Shown here in pieces: positions 17,752 to 27,369 of a stretch of DNA of 64,000 bases. Every line of letters starts with the position of its first letter. Positions within the stretch are counted from its first letter, which is position 1. The position numbers were made by a program, and so were the translations under genes. Source of the DNA: Nocardioides flavescens (GTDB lineage: Bacteria > Actinomycetota > Actinomycetes > Propionibacteriales > Nocardioidaceae); NCBI RefSeq assembly GCF_009823805.1, contig NZ_WUEK01000005.1:186001-250000 (forward strand), in the 5' to 3' direction. The notes under the pieces are model-generated. The model saw only the letters and a program-made list of their open reading frames with translations. It did not search any database and was not told the origin of the DNA.

Positions 17752-19557
17752 TCAGTCGATCCGTGGGCTGTTGGAGAGCAGGGTGCGGGTGTACTCCTCC
17801 CGCGGGGTGTCCATGACGGTGGCGACCGGGCCGGACTCGACGACCGAGCCGGCCTGCAGGATCTCCACGCGCGCCGCGATCGAGCGGACCAGCGCGAGGT
17901 TGTGGGTCACGAACAGCATGCTGATGCCGCGCTCCAGGCGCAGGCCCTCGAGCAGCTCCACGATCGAGCCCTGCACCGACACGTCGAGCGCCGAGGTGAT
18001 CTCGTCGCAGATCATCACGTCGGGCTCGGCGGCCAGCGCCCGGGCGATCGCCACGCGCTGCCGCTCACCGCCGGAGAGCCGGCTGGCCTGGTAGTGCAGC
18101 ATCTGCGGGCCCAGGGCGACCTGGCCCATCAGCTCGACCACGCGGTCGGTGGCCTCCTTGCCCTTGGCCAGACCGAACAGCTCCATGGGCCGCTTGATGA
18201 TCTGCTCGATCGTCAGGCGCGGGTTCAGCGAGAGGTAGGGGTTCTGGAAGATGTACTGCATCCGGCGGCGGTCCTCGGCGCTGCGCTGACGGGCGCTCCT
18301 GGCCAGCTCGCGACCCTCGAAGGTCAGCGAGCCGGTCCACTCCTTGTGCAGTCCGCCGACCGAGCGGGAGATGGTCGTCTTGCCGCTGCCGGACTCGCCG
18401 ACCAGCGCGACGACCTCGCCCTTGGCCAGGTCGAAGGTGACGTCGTGGACGACCTGCTTGCGGCCGTAGAAGACGTTGAGGCCCTCGACCGAGAGGATCA
18501 CCTCGCGCGGGCGGTCGGGGTCGGCGTCGGGGACGGTGCCGATGTTGATGTCCCAGGTGCCGATCTCCCCGACGCGGTGGCAGCGCACCTCGTGCTCCGG
18601 CGCCACCGTGCGCAGTGCCGGCACCTCGGTGCGGCACCGGTCGACCACGAACGCGCAGCGGTCGTTGAACCGACAGCCGTCCGGGCGGCGGCCCGGGGAC
18701 GGCGTGCGGCCCGGGATGCCCTTGAGGGCGCGGGCCTGGCTGAGGTGCGGGATCGAGTCGAGCAGCGCCCTCGTGTAGGGGTGCGACGGGTTGGCGAAGA
18801 TGGTGTCGCGAGGCCCGAGCTCGGCGATCTGGCCGGCGTACATCACCGCGACCCGGTCGGCGATGTTGGCGACGACCGCGAGGTCGTGGGTGACGTAGAG
18901 CGCGCTGACGCCGTAGGTCCGGCAGAGCTCGGCCATCGTGTCGAGCACCATCTTCTGCGTGGTGACGTCGAGGCCGGTGGTGGGCTCGTCGAGGACGAGC
19001 ACCTTGGGCTTGGGCAGGAACGCCATCGCCAGCGCGACGCGCTGCACCTGCCCGCCGGAGAGCTGGTGGGCGTAGCGGCGCAGGAACTCGTCGTCGCTGG
19101 GCAGCCCCACCTCGGTGAGGCCGTCGCGGGCCGCCTGCAGCCGCGACTCGCTGGTGCCGATGCCGCGCAGCTGCTGCAGCTCGACGAGCTGCTTGCCGAT
19201 GCGGATGCTCGGGTTGAGCGCGGAGGCCGGGTCCTGCGGGACGTAGGCGATCTCCTCGCCGCGCAGCTTGCGGACCTCCTTCCACGGCAGCGAGAGGACG
19301 TCGCGGTCCTCCAGCACCACCTTGCCCGAGGAGATCTCCGCGCCGGCGCGGGAGTAGGCCAGCAGCGAGGTGCCGACGGTGGTCTTGCCGGAGCCGGACT
19401 CGCCGACCAGGCCGACGACCTCGCCGGGCTTGAGCACCAGGTCGATGTCGTCGACGACGTCGACGTGGCTGCCGGTCAGGCTGACGCCGAGGCCCTCGAT
19501 GACCAGCCCGGCGGTCCTGCGGACCTGGTGCTCGGACTCGGAGGTGGTCGTGGTCAT
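17752..19557 (-). CDS. Fused ABC transporter ATPase, DppD-DppF type
   Basis: A 601-residue cytoplasmic protein with two complete ABC domains. The first has Walker A GESGSGKTTVG, signature LSGGQVQRVALAMA and Walker B VLVLDEPTTGLDV. The second has GESGSGKTTIS, LSGGERQRVAIARA and VMICDEITSALDV. Between them is the oligopeptide-transporter insert with cysteines (GCRFNDRCAF and a later CH) that often binds an iron-sulfur cluster. It powers the DppBC-like permease encoded next. Such fusions are common in actinobacteria. The ATG at 19557 is one base from the permease stop. Confidence 0.93.
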   Translation of the reverse strand: MTTTTSESEHQVRRTAGLVIEGLGVSLTGSHVDVVDDIDLVLKPGEVVGLVGESGSGKTTVGTSLLAYSRAGAEISSGKVVLEDRDVLSLPWKEVRKLRGEEIAYVPQDPASALNPSIRIGKQLVELQQLRGIGTSESRLQAARDGLTEVGLPSDDEFLRRYAHQLSGGQVQRVALAMAFLPKPKVLVLDEPTTGLDVTTQKMVLDTMAELCRTYGVSALYVTHDLAVVANIADRVAVMYAGQIAELGPRDTIFANPSHPYTRALLDSIPHLSQARALKGIPGRTPSPGRRPDGCRFNDRCAFVVDRCRTEVPALRTVAPEHEVRCHRVGEIGTWDINIGTVPDADPDRPREVILSVEGLNVFYGRKQVVHDVTFDLAKGEVVALVGESGSGKTTISRSVGGLHKEWTGSLTFEGRELARSARQRSAEDRRRMQYIFQNPYLSLNPRLTIEQIIKRPMELFGLAKGKEATDRVVELMGQVALGPQMLHYQASRLSGGERQRVAIARALAAEPDVMICDEITSALDVSVQGSIVELLEGLRLERGISMLFVTHNLALVRSIAARVEILQAGSVVESGPVATVMDTPREEYTRTLLSNSPRID

Positions 19558-19558
19558 G

Positions 19559-20434
19559 TCAGTCGCCCTTCTGGCTGGCCTGCGCGAGCCCGTCGGCCAT
19601 GAGGTTCGTCGCGACGGTGAAGATGCCGATGACCAGCACCGGCGCCACGACCGCCCAGGGCTGGGTCTGCAGTCCGAGGCGGTTCTCGAAGATCATCTGG
19701 CCCCAGTTGGCCGCACCCGGGTCGGCCGCGAAGCCGAGGAAGCCGAGGGAGGCTACGACGCCGATGGAGTACGTCAGCCGCAGGCCTGCCTCGGCCAGCA
19801 GCGGCCCGGTCATGTTCGGGAGCACCTCGGCCACGATGACCCGCGAGCGCCGTTCGCCCAGCGCCTCGGCCGCGACCACGAAGTCGCGCGAGACGATGCC
19901 GAGCGCCACGCCGCGGGAGACCCGGGCCACGCGCGGGGCGTGGGAGATGCCGATGAGCACCACGATCACCCACGCACCCGGGTCCTGCAGGGCGGTGAGC
20001 ACGACCAGGGCGAGCAGGATCTGCGGGAAGGCGAGCACGACGTCGTTGAGCCGCATGATCACCTCGTCCCACCAGCCGCCGGCGTACGCCGCGATGACGC
20101 CGACGAGGACCCCGACCACCATGCCCAGCAGGGTGGCGAGCACCGAGATCACCAGGATCGACTGACCCCCGTGCATGAGGCGGCTGAGCACGTCCTGGCC
20201 GAGGTAGTCGGTGCCGAAGATCCCGTCCGGGGAGTACGGCGGGCCCGCGGTCTCCTTCTCGCCGAACGGCGAGAGGAACGGCGCGACGACCGCGAAGACC
20301 ACGATCGCCAGCGTCAGGGAGAAGCCGAAGGCGAACCGCTTCTGCCTCAGCGCCTTGCGGAAGAAGCTCTCGGGCGCCGGGCCGGTCGCGCCGGCCCCGG
20401 CCGATGCGGTGCCTGGAGTGGTCGCAGCACTCAT
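19559..20434 (-). CDS. ABC transporter permease, DppC type
   Basis: A 291-residue membrane protein with six predicted helices. The N-terminal OppC-like segment FRKALRQKRFAFGFSLTLAI precedes the first helix. GTDYLGQDVLSRLMHG and the coupling motif EALGERRSRVIVAEVLPN (EAA loop) are diagnostic of peptide and nickel-type importers. The ATG at 20434 overlaps the stop of the dppB-type gene (ATGA), which fixes the start against earlier in-frame codons. Confidence 0.93.
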   Translation of the reverse strand: MSAATTPGTASAGAGATGPAPESFFRKALRQKRFAFGFSLTLAIVVFAVVAPFLSPFGEKETAGPPYSPDGIFGTDYLGQDVLSRLMHGGQSILVISVLATLLGMVVGVLVGVIAAYAGGWWDEVIMRLNDVVLAFPQILLALVVLTALQDPGAWVIVVLIGISHAPRVARVSRGVALGIVSRDFVVAAEALGERRSRVIVAEVLPNMTGPLLAEAGLRLTYSIGVVASLGFLGFAADPGAANWGQMIFENRLGLQTQPWAVVAPVLVIGIFTVATNLMADGLAQASQKGD

Positions 20435-21465
20435 GAGGAGATCGCCGTCCTCGCTCGGGGGGTCAGCAGGATGGAGAGCAGGTCGGCGACCAGGTTCACC
20501 ACGATGTAGACGCCGGCGATGATCATGCTGAGCGCCTGCACCACCGGGACGTCGTGGTTGCGGACCGCGTCGACGAGCTGCTTGCCGACGCCGGGGTAGG
20601 AGAACAGGGTCTCCACGAGCACCACGCCGCCGGCCAGCCAGGCCAGCTGCAGCGCGATGACCTGGATGCCCGGGACGATCGCGTTCAGCAGTGCGTGCTT
20701 GCGCATCACGACCGGCTCGGGGATGCCCTTGAGCCGGGCCAGCTCGACGTAGTCGCTGTCGAGGACCTCGAGCAGCGTGGCCCGCACGATCCGTGAGACG
20801 TACGGCGTCACGGCGACCACCAGCGTCGCGACCGGCAGCACCATGCCCTTGGGCTCGTCCCAAGGGCTGGCCCCGGGGGCGACGAGCGTGACGGCCGGGA
20901 GGACGTTGAACACCGAGGTCGAGAACACCGCGACGAGCAGGATCCCGGTGACGAACTCGGGCACGCCGGCCAGCGCCAGCAGGATCGTCTGGATGACGGT
21001 GTCGGGCCGCTTGCGCCGGTAGTGCGCCGAGACCATCGCGATGCCGAAGGCCAGGGGGATCATCACCAGCGCCGAGAGGAGCACCAGCACCAGCGTGTTG
21101 GCCACGGTGCTGGAGATCTGGGTGCCGACCGGGAGCTGGTTGGCCAGCGAGGTGCCGAAGTCTCCTCGCACCAGCCCGCCGAGCCAGTCGACGTACCGGC
21201 TCACGATCGAGTCGCCCACACCCAGCTGGGCCTCGAGCTGCTGGCGACGGGCGACGTTGGAGTCGTAGTCACGGCCGAGGATGGCGCGGACCGGGTCGCC
21301 GAGGGCGGCCGTGGCGAGGAAGACGACGACCGAGACGAGCCACAGGGTCAGGACCGCCAGGCCGAGGCGGCGTGCGAGCCAGAGGCCCCACGCCGCCCCG
21401 CCGGAGCGTCCCTTCGGAGGTGCGACCTCCACGAGCGGATCCGGGAGTGTCGCTTCCTGGGTCAT
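20431..21465 (-). CDS. ABC transporter permease, DppB type
   Basis: A 344-residue membrane protein with about six helices. The first helix is LGLAVLTLWLVSVVVFLATA. The large external loop with DPVRAILGRDYD and the coupling motif ARLKGIPEPVVMRKHALLN follow the DppB pattern. It pairs with the downstream DppC-type permease. A single base separates its ATG from the stop of the binding-protein gene. Confidence 0.93.
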   Translation of the reverse strand: MTQEATLPDPLVEVAPPKGRSGGAAWGLWLARRLGLAVLTLWLVSVVVFLATAALGDPVRAILGRDYDSNVARRQQLEAQLGVGDSIVSRYVDWLGGLVRGDFGTSLANQLPVGTQISSTVANTLVLVLLSALVMIPLAFGIAMVSAHYRRKRPDTVIQTILLALAGVPEFVTGILLVAVFSTSVFNVLPAVTLVAPGASPWDEPKGMVLPVATLVVAVTPYVSRIVRATLLEVLDSDYVELARLKGIPEPVVMRKHALLNAIVPGIQVIALQLAWLAGGVVLVETLFSYPGVGKQLVDAVRNHDVPVVQALSMIIAGVYIVVNLVADLLSILLTPRARTAISS

Positions 21466-21466
21466 G

Positions 21467-23065
21467 TCAGGCGACCGAGACCTTGTTGAACTTGTAGTTG
21501 CCGAGCGGGAGGTACTTGCTCGGCTCGAGGCCCTGGACGTTCTGGCCGAAGCCGTCGACCTGCTGGCGGAAGCCCCAGATGATGTAGCCGCCCTCGTTGT
21601 ACTCGATCTCCTGCGCCTGCTGCAGGAGGTCGGTCCGCTTCGCCTCGTCGAGCTCCTGGGCCGCCGCGTCCACCAGGCCCCGGTGGTCCGCGTTGTCCCA
21701 GTGGGTCTCGTTGTAGGTGCCGCCGAGCTTCGGCGGGTAGGTGCCGACGACGGCCTGGGGGATGTAGTTGCGGGTGTTCCAGAAGTCCTGCGCGAAGGTG
21801 TAGGACAGGTAGTCGTCGTCGTAGAACGGGTTCTTCTTCGTGACCTTGACGTCGACGCCGGCGGCCTTCGCCTGCTCGGCGAACAGGTTCGCGGCCGGCA
21901 CGGCGACCGACCCGATGTCGTCGCCGGTGAACAGCTCGACCTGCAGCCCGTCGACGCCCGCCTGCTGCAGCAGGGACTTGGCCTGGTCGATGTCCTGCTC
22001 GCGCTGCGGGAGGTCGGAGGCGTACGCCGGGTCGAGCGGGGCGTACATGTCGTTGCCGAGCGAGCCGTAGCCGCTCAGGGTCTGGTCGATCATCGCCTGG
22101 CGGTCGACGATCAGGCGCATCGCCTGGCGGACCCGGACGTCGTCGAACGGCGCCTGGTCGACCCGCATCGTGAACGGCACCCACTGGCCGCCCTCGGCGG
22201 TCAGCACGCCGCCGGTGCCCTTGATCGTGTCGATGAGGTTGTAGGGCAGGTTGTCGATCGTCTGGACCTGGCCGGCCTGCAGCGCGTTGACCTTGGCGTT
22301 GTCGTCGGAGAAGTCCTGGATGACCAGGCTGTCGACGAACGCCGCGTCGCCCCAGTAGTCGGCGTACTTGCCGAACGTGCTGGTGGTGCCGGCCTGGAAC
22401 GACTCGTACTTGAAGGCGCCGGTGCCGATCGGGTTCGTCGGGTCGAACTCGCCGCCGGGGATGATGCCCAGGGTGTACTCCGCGAGCAGCGAGTCGAGGA
22501 TCGCGTAGGGCGTGTTCAGGACCAGCTGGAGCGTCGTCTCGTCGACGACCTTGGTCGAGGAGAAGTCGATGATCTGGCTCAGCTGACCGCCCGCGGACAG
22601 CGGCGCGTCGGGGTCGGCGACCCGCTGGATCGACTTCCAGGCGTCGTCGGCGGTGACCGGCTGTCCGTTGTGGAAGGTGACGCCCTGACGCATCGTGATG
22701 GTCCAGGTGAGGGCGTCCGCGGACGGCTCCACCGACTCGGCCAGCGCGGGCTCGAGCTCGTAGTTGTTGTTCCAGAACAGCAGCGGCTCGTAGAGGTTGC
22801 TGACCCGGGCGATGTCGACCGCGGTCACCGGCTGGTGCGGGTCGAGGGTGTCCTTGGCGCCACCACCGGTGCCGCCGTGGATGAGCTGGCCGCCGGAGCC
22901 CTGGGGCCCGCCGCCTCCGTTGCCCCCGCCGCTGCCGCCGCCGTCACCGCCGCACGCGCTGAGCAGGCTGCCGCCGGCGACTGCCGCCGCACCGAGGCCG
23001 GAGTACTTCAGCAGCTGGCGCCGGGAGAAGCCCGGCCCGAGGTTGATGCGCTGGTTTCTGTTCAC
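21467..23065 (-). CDS. Solute-binding lipoprotein, family 5 (SBP_bac_5), Tat-type
   Basis: A 532-residue extracytoplasmic receptor. The N-terminus has a twin-arginine signal (SRRQLLKYSG) and a lipobox LLSAC, so it should be exported folded and anchored as a lipoprotein. A glycine-serine linker follows (GGDGGGSGGGN). The mature domain shows ANSLYEPLL-like region VSNLYEPLLFWNN and QGVTFHNGQPVTADD, typical of peptide/opine binding proteins. It is the first gene of the minus-strand operon. The GTG start at 23065 precedes NRNQRINLGPGFSRR. Ligand identity is not visible; a carnitine conjugate is suggested only by the operon. Confidence 0.9.
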   Translation of the reverse strand: MNRNQRINLGPGFSRRQLLKYSGLGAAAVAGGSLLSACGGDGGGSGGGNGGGGPQGSGGQLIHGGTGGGAKDTLDPHQPVTAVDIARVSNLYEPLLFWNNNYELEPALAESVEPSADALTWTITMRQGVTFHNGQPVTADDAWKSIQRVADPDAPLSAGGQLSQIIDFSSTKVVDETTLQLVLNTPYAILDSLLAEYTLGIIPGGEFDPTNPIGTGAFKYESFQAGTTSTFGKYADYWGDAAFVDSLVIQDFSDDNAKVNALQAGQVQTIDNLPYNLIDTIKGTGGVLTAEGGQWVPFTMRVDQAPFDDVRVRQAMRLIVDRQAMIDQTLSGYGSLGNDMYAPLDPAYASDLPQREQDIDQAKSLLQQAGVDGLQVELFTGDDIGSVAVPAANLFAEQAKAAGVDVKVTKKNPFYDDDYLSYTFAQDFWNTRNYIPQAVVGTYPPKLGGTYNETHWDNADHRGLVDAAAQELDEAKRTDLLQQAQEIEYNEGGYIIWGFRQQVDGFGQNVQGLEPSKYLPLGNYKFNKVSVA

Positions 23066-23167
23066 TGAGCGACTCCCCTGTTGCACGATGCGAACGGCGT
23101 GTGGTGATCTAGGGAACATAGAGCGAGGTGGTGCGGGGGTCAATGACCCGCGCAGGACAGGAAAGCC

Positions 23168-23962
23168 ATGACCCAGACCGTCGGGCGTCGTACGCCGGCC
23201 ACGCGGGTGCAGTCGGTGGATCGCGCCGCCGTGCTGCTCGAGGCCGTCGCGGCGGCCCGGGGTCCGGCCGCGTCGGCGACCGCCCTGGCCGAGGCCGTGG
23301 GACTCAACCGCACCACCACCTGGCGGCTGCTCAACACCCTCGCCCGGCACCGCCTGGTCACCCTGGACCGGGTGACGGGCTGGTGGTCGCTCGGCTTCGG
23401 CCTCCTCGACCTCGCCTCCCAGGTCGGCGACGCGCCGCTCGCCCGGGCCGCGCAGGTCGTGCTCGAGCGACTCGCCACCCGCAGCGGCGAGACCGCGGCA
23501 CTCGCCGTGATGCGCGCGGGCGCCCTCACCTACGTCGCCGAGGCGAGCCCGGCCGCCGTGGTCTCCGCCGGCTGGCGCGGGCGCGAGGTCTCCGTGCACG
23601 CGACGTCGACGGGCAAGGTGCTGCTGGCCTGGTCCGACCCCGCCGACGCCCGGTTGCTCCTCGACGCCCCCGACGGGCTGCTGCCGCGCCACACCGACAC
23701 CACGATCACCTCCGTCGAGGAGCTCTCCGTCGAGCTCGCCGCCACCCGCGAGCGCGGGTGGGCGGTGTGCCGGGGCGAGTTCGAGGCCTCCGCCTGGGGC
23801 GTCTCGGCGCCGGTCCTCGACGCGTCCGGCCGCCTCGTCGCGGTCGTCAGCCTCTGGGGCCCGAGCACCCGGCTGACCGAGGACCGCTTCGACGACCTCG
23901 GCCCCGTCGCGGTCTGGGGCGCCACCGAGATCGCCGCCCGGCGAGCGGGCGGGGCCGGCTGA
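23168..23962 (+). CDS. IclR-family transcriptional regulator
   Basis: A 264-residue regulator. Residues about 17-75 form the winged helix (AVLLEAVAAARGP, LAEAVGLNRTTTWRLLNTL). Residues about 95-260 form the IclR ligand domain, with VSVHATSTGKVLLAW and GEFEASAWGVSAPVLD. It is divergently transcribed from the ABC/carnitine-type operon, with 102 bases between starts, so it most likely controls that operon and itself. Whether it activates or represses is not visible. The ATG start is preceded by AGGACAGGAAAG. Confidence 0.92.
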   Translation: MTQTVGRRTPATRVQSVDRAAVLLEAVAAARGPAASATALAEAVGLNRTTTWRLLNTLARHRLVTLDRVTGWWSLGFGLLDLASQVGDAPLARAAQVVLERLATRSGETAALAVMRAGALTYVAEASPAAVVSAGWRGREVSVHATSTGKVLLAWSDPADARLLLDAPDGLLPRHTDTTITSVEELSVELAATRERGWAVCRGEFEASAWGVSAPVLDASGRLVAVVSLWGPSTRLTEDRFDDLGPVAVWGATEIAARRAGGAG

Positions 23963-23997
23963 TCCCGACCGCGCGGCCCACGCGGCACACTGGCCGG

Positions 23998-25809
23998 GTG
24001 AGCGCCCTGCAGGACCGCCTGCTGCCGACCCTGACCCACCTGCTCTTCGACTGGCTCGAGGTCGACGACCTGCTCAGCCGGCCGCGCTACGCCGACCACG
24101 ACCGGGCGGGCCTCGAGGACCTGCTGGGCGCCGCCGGGGCGATCGCCGCCCAGCACTTCGAGCCGGCCAACCGGGTCATCGACGACCAGGAGCCGGCCTT
24201 CGAGGACGGCCGGGTCGTGCTGCCGCGCGAGACCCACGACGCGTGGGCGGCGTACGTCGAGACGGGGTTCCTCTCCGCCGCCCACGACGAGGCCGACGGC
24301 GGGCTGCAGCTGCCCCGCACGGTCGACTTCGCGACCAAGGTCGTGCTCGGCTCGGCCTCGGTGGGCCTGGTGCCCGGGATGCTCACCGAGGCCAACGCCT
24401 CGCTGCTGCTCGCCCACGGCTCGCCCACCCAGCGCGAGGTCTTCGCGCTGCGCGAGCTGTCGGGGGAGTGGAGCGGCACGATGTGCCTCTCGGAGTCGCA
24501 GGCCGGCTCGTCGCTCTCCGACATCACCACCCGCGCCGTCCCCGACGGGGAGGGCTCCGAGGACGACCCGCTCGGCCCGCGCTACCGGATCACCGGCAAC
24601 AAGATGTGGATCAGCGCCGCGGAGCACGACCTGACGGACAACATCGTCCACCTGGTGCTGGCCAAGGTCCCCGGACCCGACGGCGTGGTCGACCCGAGCA
24701 CGCGCGGCATCTCGCTGTTCGTCGTGCCCAAGGTCCTCGTCGAGCCCGACGGCGCCCTGGGCGAGCGCAACGACGTGACGCTGATCGGGCTCAACCACAA
24801 GCTCGGCTGGCGTGGCACCCCCAACACCGCGCTTGCGTTCGGCGACGGTGGGCACACTCCGCGCGGCTCCGCGGGCGCCATCGGCTACCGCATCGGTGAG
24901 CCCGGGCAGGGCCTGCGGCAGATGTTCCACATGATGAACGCCGCTCGCATCGAGATCGGCCTGGCCGCCTCCGCCCTGGGCTATGCCGGGTTCTCGGCGT
25001 CCCTCGACTACGCGCGCGAGCGCCGGCAGGGTCGGCCGGTCACCCGCACCGGCAAGGACGCCACCGCACCGCAGGTCGCGCTCGTCGACCACGCCGACGT
25101 GCGCCGGATGCTGCTGGCCCAGAAGGCCTACGCCGAGGGCGGCATCGCCCTCGGGCTGTACGCCGCGCGCCTGCTCGACGAGCAGGCCACCGGCACGCCT
25201 GATGAGGCCGCCGAGGCGACGCAGGTGCTGGAGGTGCTGACCCCGGTGGTGAAGAGCTGGCCCAGCGAGTGGTGCCTGGAGGCCAACAGCCTGGCCATCC
25301 AGGTCATGGGCGGCTCGGGCTACACCCGCGACTTCCCGGTCGAGCAGTACTGGCGCGACAACCGGCTCAACATGATCCACGAGGGCACCCACGGCATCCA
25401 GGCGCTCGACCTGCTCGGCCGCAAGGTCACCCAGGAGGGCGGGGCCCTCCTCGCCGCCCTCGGCCGCCGCGTCGAGGCCACGGTCGCCCTCGCCCGCGAG
25501 GCCGGTCTCGGCGAGGAGGCCGCCGCGGTGGACGACGCCTGGGCCGAGGCGGTCGCCACGGCGCGGTCAGGGTGGGCGACCGGCGACCCCGCCGACGCCC
25601 TTCCCAACGCCACCCTCTTCCTCCAGGGGTTCGGCCACGTCGTCGTCGCCTGGGTCTGGCTCGACGTCGCCGCCCGCGCCGGCTCGCCCGGCGACCTGGC
25701 TGCCTTGCGCTACGTCGTGCGCTACGAGCTCCCCAAGACCACGGCGTGGTTCACGGTCGTGGCCGACCGTGAGCCGCTGTGCCGCGACCTGGACGCCAGC
25801 CTGCTCTAG
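23998..25809 (+). CDS. Acyl-CoA dehydrogenase, FadE type with C-terminal extension
   Basis: A 603-residue flavoenzyme. The substrate and FAD region contains [20 protein letters not shown], and [21 protein letters not shown] precedes the beta domain. The C-terminal helical domain has [22 protein letters not shown], with the likely catalytic glutamate in [16 protein letters not shown]. About 150 residues follow the core, as in the long FadE group with an ACDH C-terminal domain. It would oxidise acyl-CoA to enoyl-CoA. CACACT, a possible -10, lies six bases before the GTG start, suggesting leaderless initiation. Chain-length preference cannot be read from the sequence. Confidence 0.93.
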   Translation: MSALQDRLLPTLTHLLFDWLEVDDLLSRPRYADHDRAGLEDLLGAAGAIAAQHFEPANRVIDDQEPAFEDGRVVLPRETHDAWAAYVETGFLSAAHDEADGGLQLPRTVDFATKVVLGSASVGLVPGMLTEANASLLLAHGSPTQREVFALRELSGEWSGTMCLSESQAGSSLSDITTRAVPDGEGSEDDPLGPRYRITGNKMWISAAEHDLTDNIVHLVLAKVPGPDGVVDPSTRGISLFVVPKVLVEPDGALGERNDVTLIGLNHKLGWRGTPNTALAFGDGGHTPRGSAGAIGYRIGEPGQGLRQMFHMMNAARIEIGLAASALGYAGFSASLDYARERRQGRPVTRTGKDATAPQVALVDHADVRRMLLAQKAYAEGGIALGLYAARLLDEQATGTPDEAAEATQVLEVLTPVVKSWPSEWCLEANSLAIQVMGGSGYTRDFPVEQYWRDNRLNMIHEGTHGIQALDLLGRKVTQEGGALLAALGRRVEATVALAREAGLGEEAAAVDDAWAEAVATARSGWATGDPADALPNATLFLQGFGHVVVAWVWLDVAARAGSPGDLAALRYVVRYELPKTTAWFTVVADREPLCRDLDASLL

Positions 25810-25968
25810 GGCGTGGCTCTCCAACCCACGCGGTCGCCCGCGCGGCGTCGCATCGGACCTGGACGGCGTTGTCGTCGCCCGCCGTGGCGCTGCCACGGCG
25901 GGCTCCTCCGCCTTGCCAGCTCCGCGCGACCCCACGCCTGCTCCCACGGGGGTTGAAGAGTCACGCCC
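25809..25968. repeat. Inverted-repeat-bounded intergenic element
   Basis: Imperfect terminal inverted repeats of 19 bases (25809-25827 and 25950-25968, 17 of 19 paired) bracket about 120 bases of non-coding sequence. Inside is a perfect 11-base hairpin at 25878-25902 (CCCGCCGTGGC and its complement around GCT). The left end contains the G of the acyl-CoA dehydrogenase TAG stop. It looks like a small non-autonomous or MITE-like element, or a large terminator. No target-site duplication was recognised. Confidence 0.5.
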
Positions 25969-26000
25969 CAGCGGTTGGACCGGCCCCGGATGATGGTGGG

Positions 26001-27173
26001 GTGAGAGCACGCCTGCTGGCCGCGACGACCGCCCTGCTCTCCGCGAGCGCCCTCCTCGCCGGCTGCGGGGGCGACGACACCGGCGACAGCGGCAGCGCGA
26101 CCGCCGACGGGATCGGACCGGCGCCGACCAGCGCGCCGAACGACGCGCCGACGCTGCAGGTCGAGACGGTGCTCGACGGCCTCGACCACCCCTGGGACGT
26201 CGCCCAGGCCCCCGACGGCACCCTGCTGCTCGACGAGCGCGCCGGCGGGTTCACCGCCGTGCTGCCGGACGGCACGTCGCAGCAGGTGGCGGCCGACCTC
26301 GACGACCTCTTCGCGACGGGCGAGACCGGCCAGATGGGGCTGGTCCTCGACCCGGCGTTCGCCGACAACCGCCGCTTCTACACCTGCCAGGGCTCGGTCG
26401 ACGGCGGTGCCGACGGCGGACCGGCCATCGAGGTCGTCGGCTGGACCGTCGACGCGGGCTGGACCGAGGCCACCCGCTTCGCCGACCCGCTGGTGGGCGA
26501 GATCCCGGTCAACCGCGACTCCGGGCGCCACGGCGGCTGTCGTCTGCGCTTCGACACCGACGGCTCGATGCTGGTCGGCACCGGTGACAACGCCATCGGC
26601 ACCAACCCGCAGGACCTCGACACCCTGGCCGGCAAGCTGCTGCGCGTCGACATGGCCACCGGCACCCCCACCGTCATCGGCTACGGCCACCGCAACGTCC
26701 AGGGCGTGGCCGTGCAGCCGGGCACGGGCCGGGTCTTCACCGCCGAGCAGGGCAGCCGCGTCGACGACGAGGTCAACCTCGCCGTCGACGGCGGCAACTA
26801 CGGCTGGGACCCGGTCGGCGACGGGGTCTACGACGAGAGCGTGCCGATGACCGACACCGACATCCCCGGCGCGATCGAGGCGGTGTGGTCCTCCGGCGAC
26901 CCCACCATCGCGGTCTGCGGCATCACCTTCCTCGACGGCGAGCAGTGGGGCGCCTACGACGGCCTGCTCCTGCTCGGCGTCCAGAAGGACACCGGCGTCC
27001 TCGCCCTGCGCCTCGACGACCAGGGCGCGCTGGTCGAGCAGTTCCGGCTCCCGGAGCTCGAGGACTACGGCCGCATCCGCACCCCGCAGCTCGGCACCGA
27101 CGGCGCGCTCTACGTCACCACCGACAACGGCGAGGGTGACGACCAGCTGCTCCGGGTGACCCCCGCGGCCTGA
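26001..27173 (+). CDS. PQQ-dependent sugar dehydrogenase-like lipoprotein
   Basis: A 390-residue beta-propeller protein of the glucose/sorbosone dehydrogenase family. Residues 1-22 are a lipoprotein signal (ATTALLSASALLAGC). The propeller begins at VLDGLDHPWDVAQAPDGTLLL and includes QMGLVLDPAF, LLRVDMATGTPTVIGYGHRNVQGVAV and DEVNLAVDGGNYGWDPV, the motifs lining the cofactor site in soluble glucose dehydrogenases. It would be anchored outside the membrane and oxidise an aldose or another polyol. Activity with PQQ is not assured; many homologues lack known substrates. A GATGAT six bases before the GTG suggests leaderless transcription. Confidence 0.85.
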   Translation: MRARLLAATTALLSASALLAGCGGDDTGDSGSATADGIGPAPTSAPNDAPTLQVETVLDGLDHPWDVAQAPDGTLLLDERAGGFTAVLPDGTSQQVAADLDDLFATGETGQMGLVLDPAFADNRRFYTCQGSVDGGADGGPAIEVVGWTVDAGWTEATRFADPLVGEIPVNRDSGRHGGCRLRFDTDGSMLVGTGDNAIGTNPQDLDTLAGKLLRVDMATGTPTVIGYGHRNVQGVAVQPGTGRVFTAEQGSRVDDEVNLAVDGGNYGWDPVGDGVYDESVPMTDTDIPGAIEAVWSSGDPTIAVCGITFLDGEQWGAYDGLLLLGVQKDTGVLALRLDDQGALVEQFRLPELEDYGRIRTPQLGTDGALYVTTDNGEGDDQLLRVTPAA

Positions 27174-27194
27174 GCCGGGCCGCGGCTCGCCGGA

Positions 27195-27369
27195 ACTGAC
27201 CAGACGGAACTCACGCTTCCTGGCCGGAGTTTCGTGCGGGAAGCGTGAGTTTCACCGGGTACCCGGGGAAACTGGCGGATCGCCTGGACTGACCAGATGG
27301 AACTCACGCTTCCCGGTTGAAGTTTCGTGCGGGAAGCGTGAGTTTCACCGGGTACCCGGTGAATCTGGC
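27195..27369. repeat. Two tandem 82-base palindromic repeats (family B)
   Basis: Copies lie at 27195-27276 and 27288-27369, with 11 bases between them. Each holds AACTCACGCTTCC and its near-complement GGAAGCGTGAGTTTC about 20 bases apart, then CACCGGGTACCCGG. They differ at a handful of positions. The second copy runs into the 3' end of the minus-strand lipase gene, supplying its last codons and TGA stop. It may double as the terminator for the convergent genes. Confidence 0.85.
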
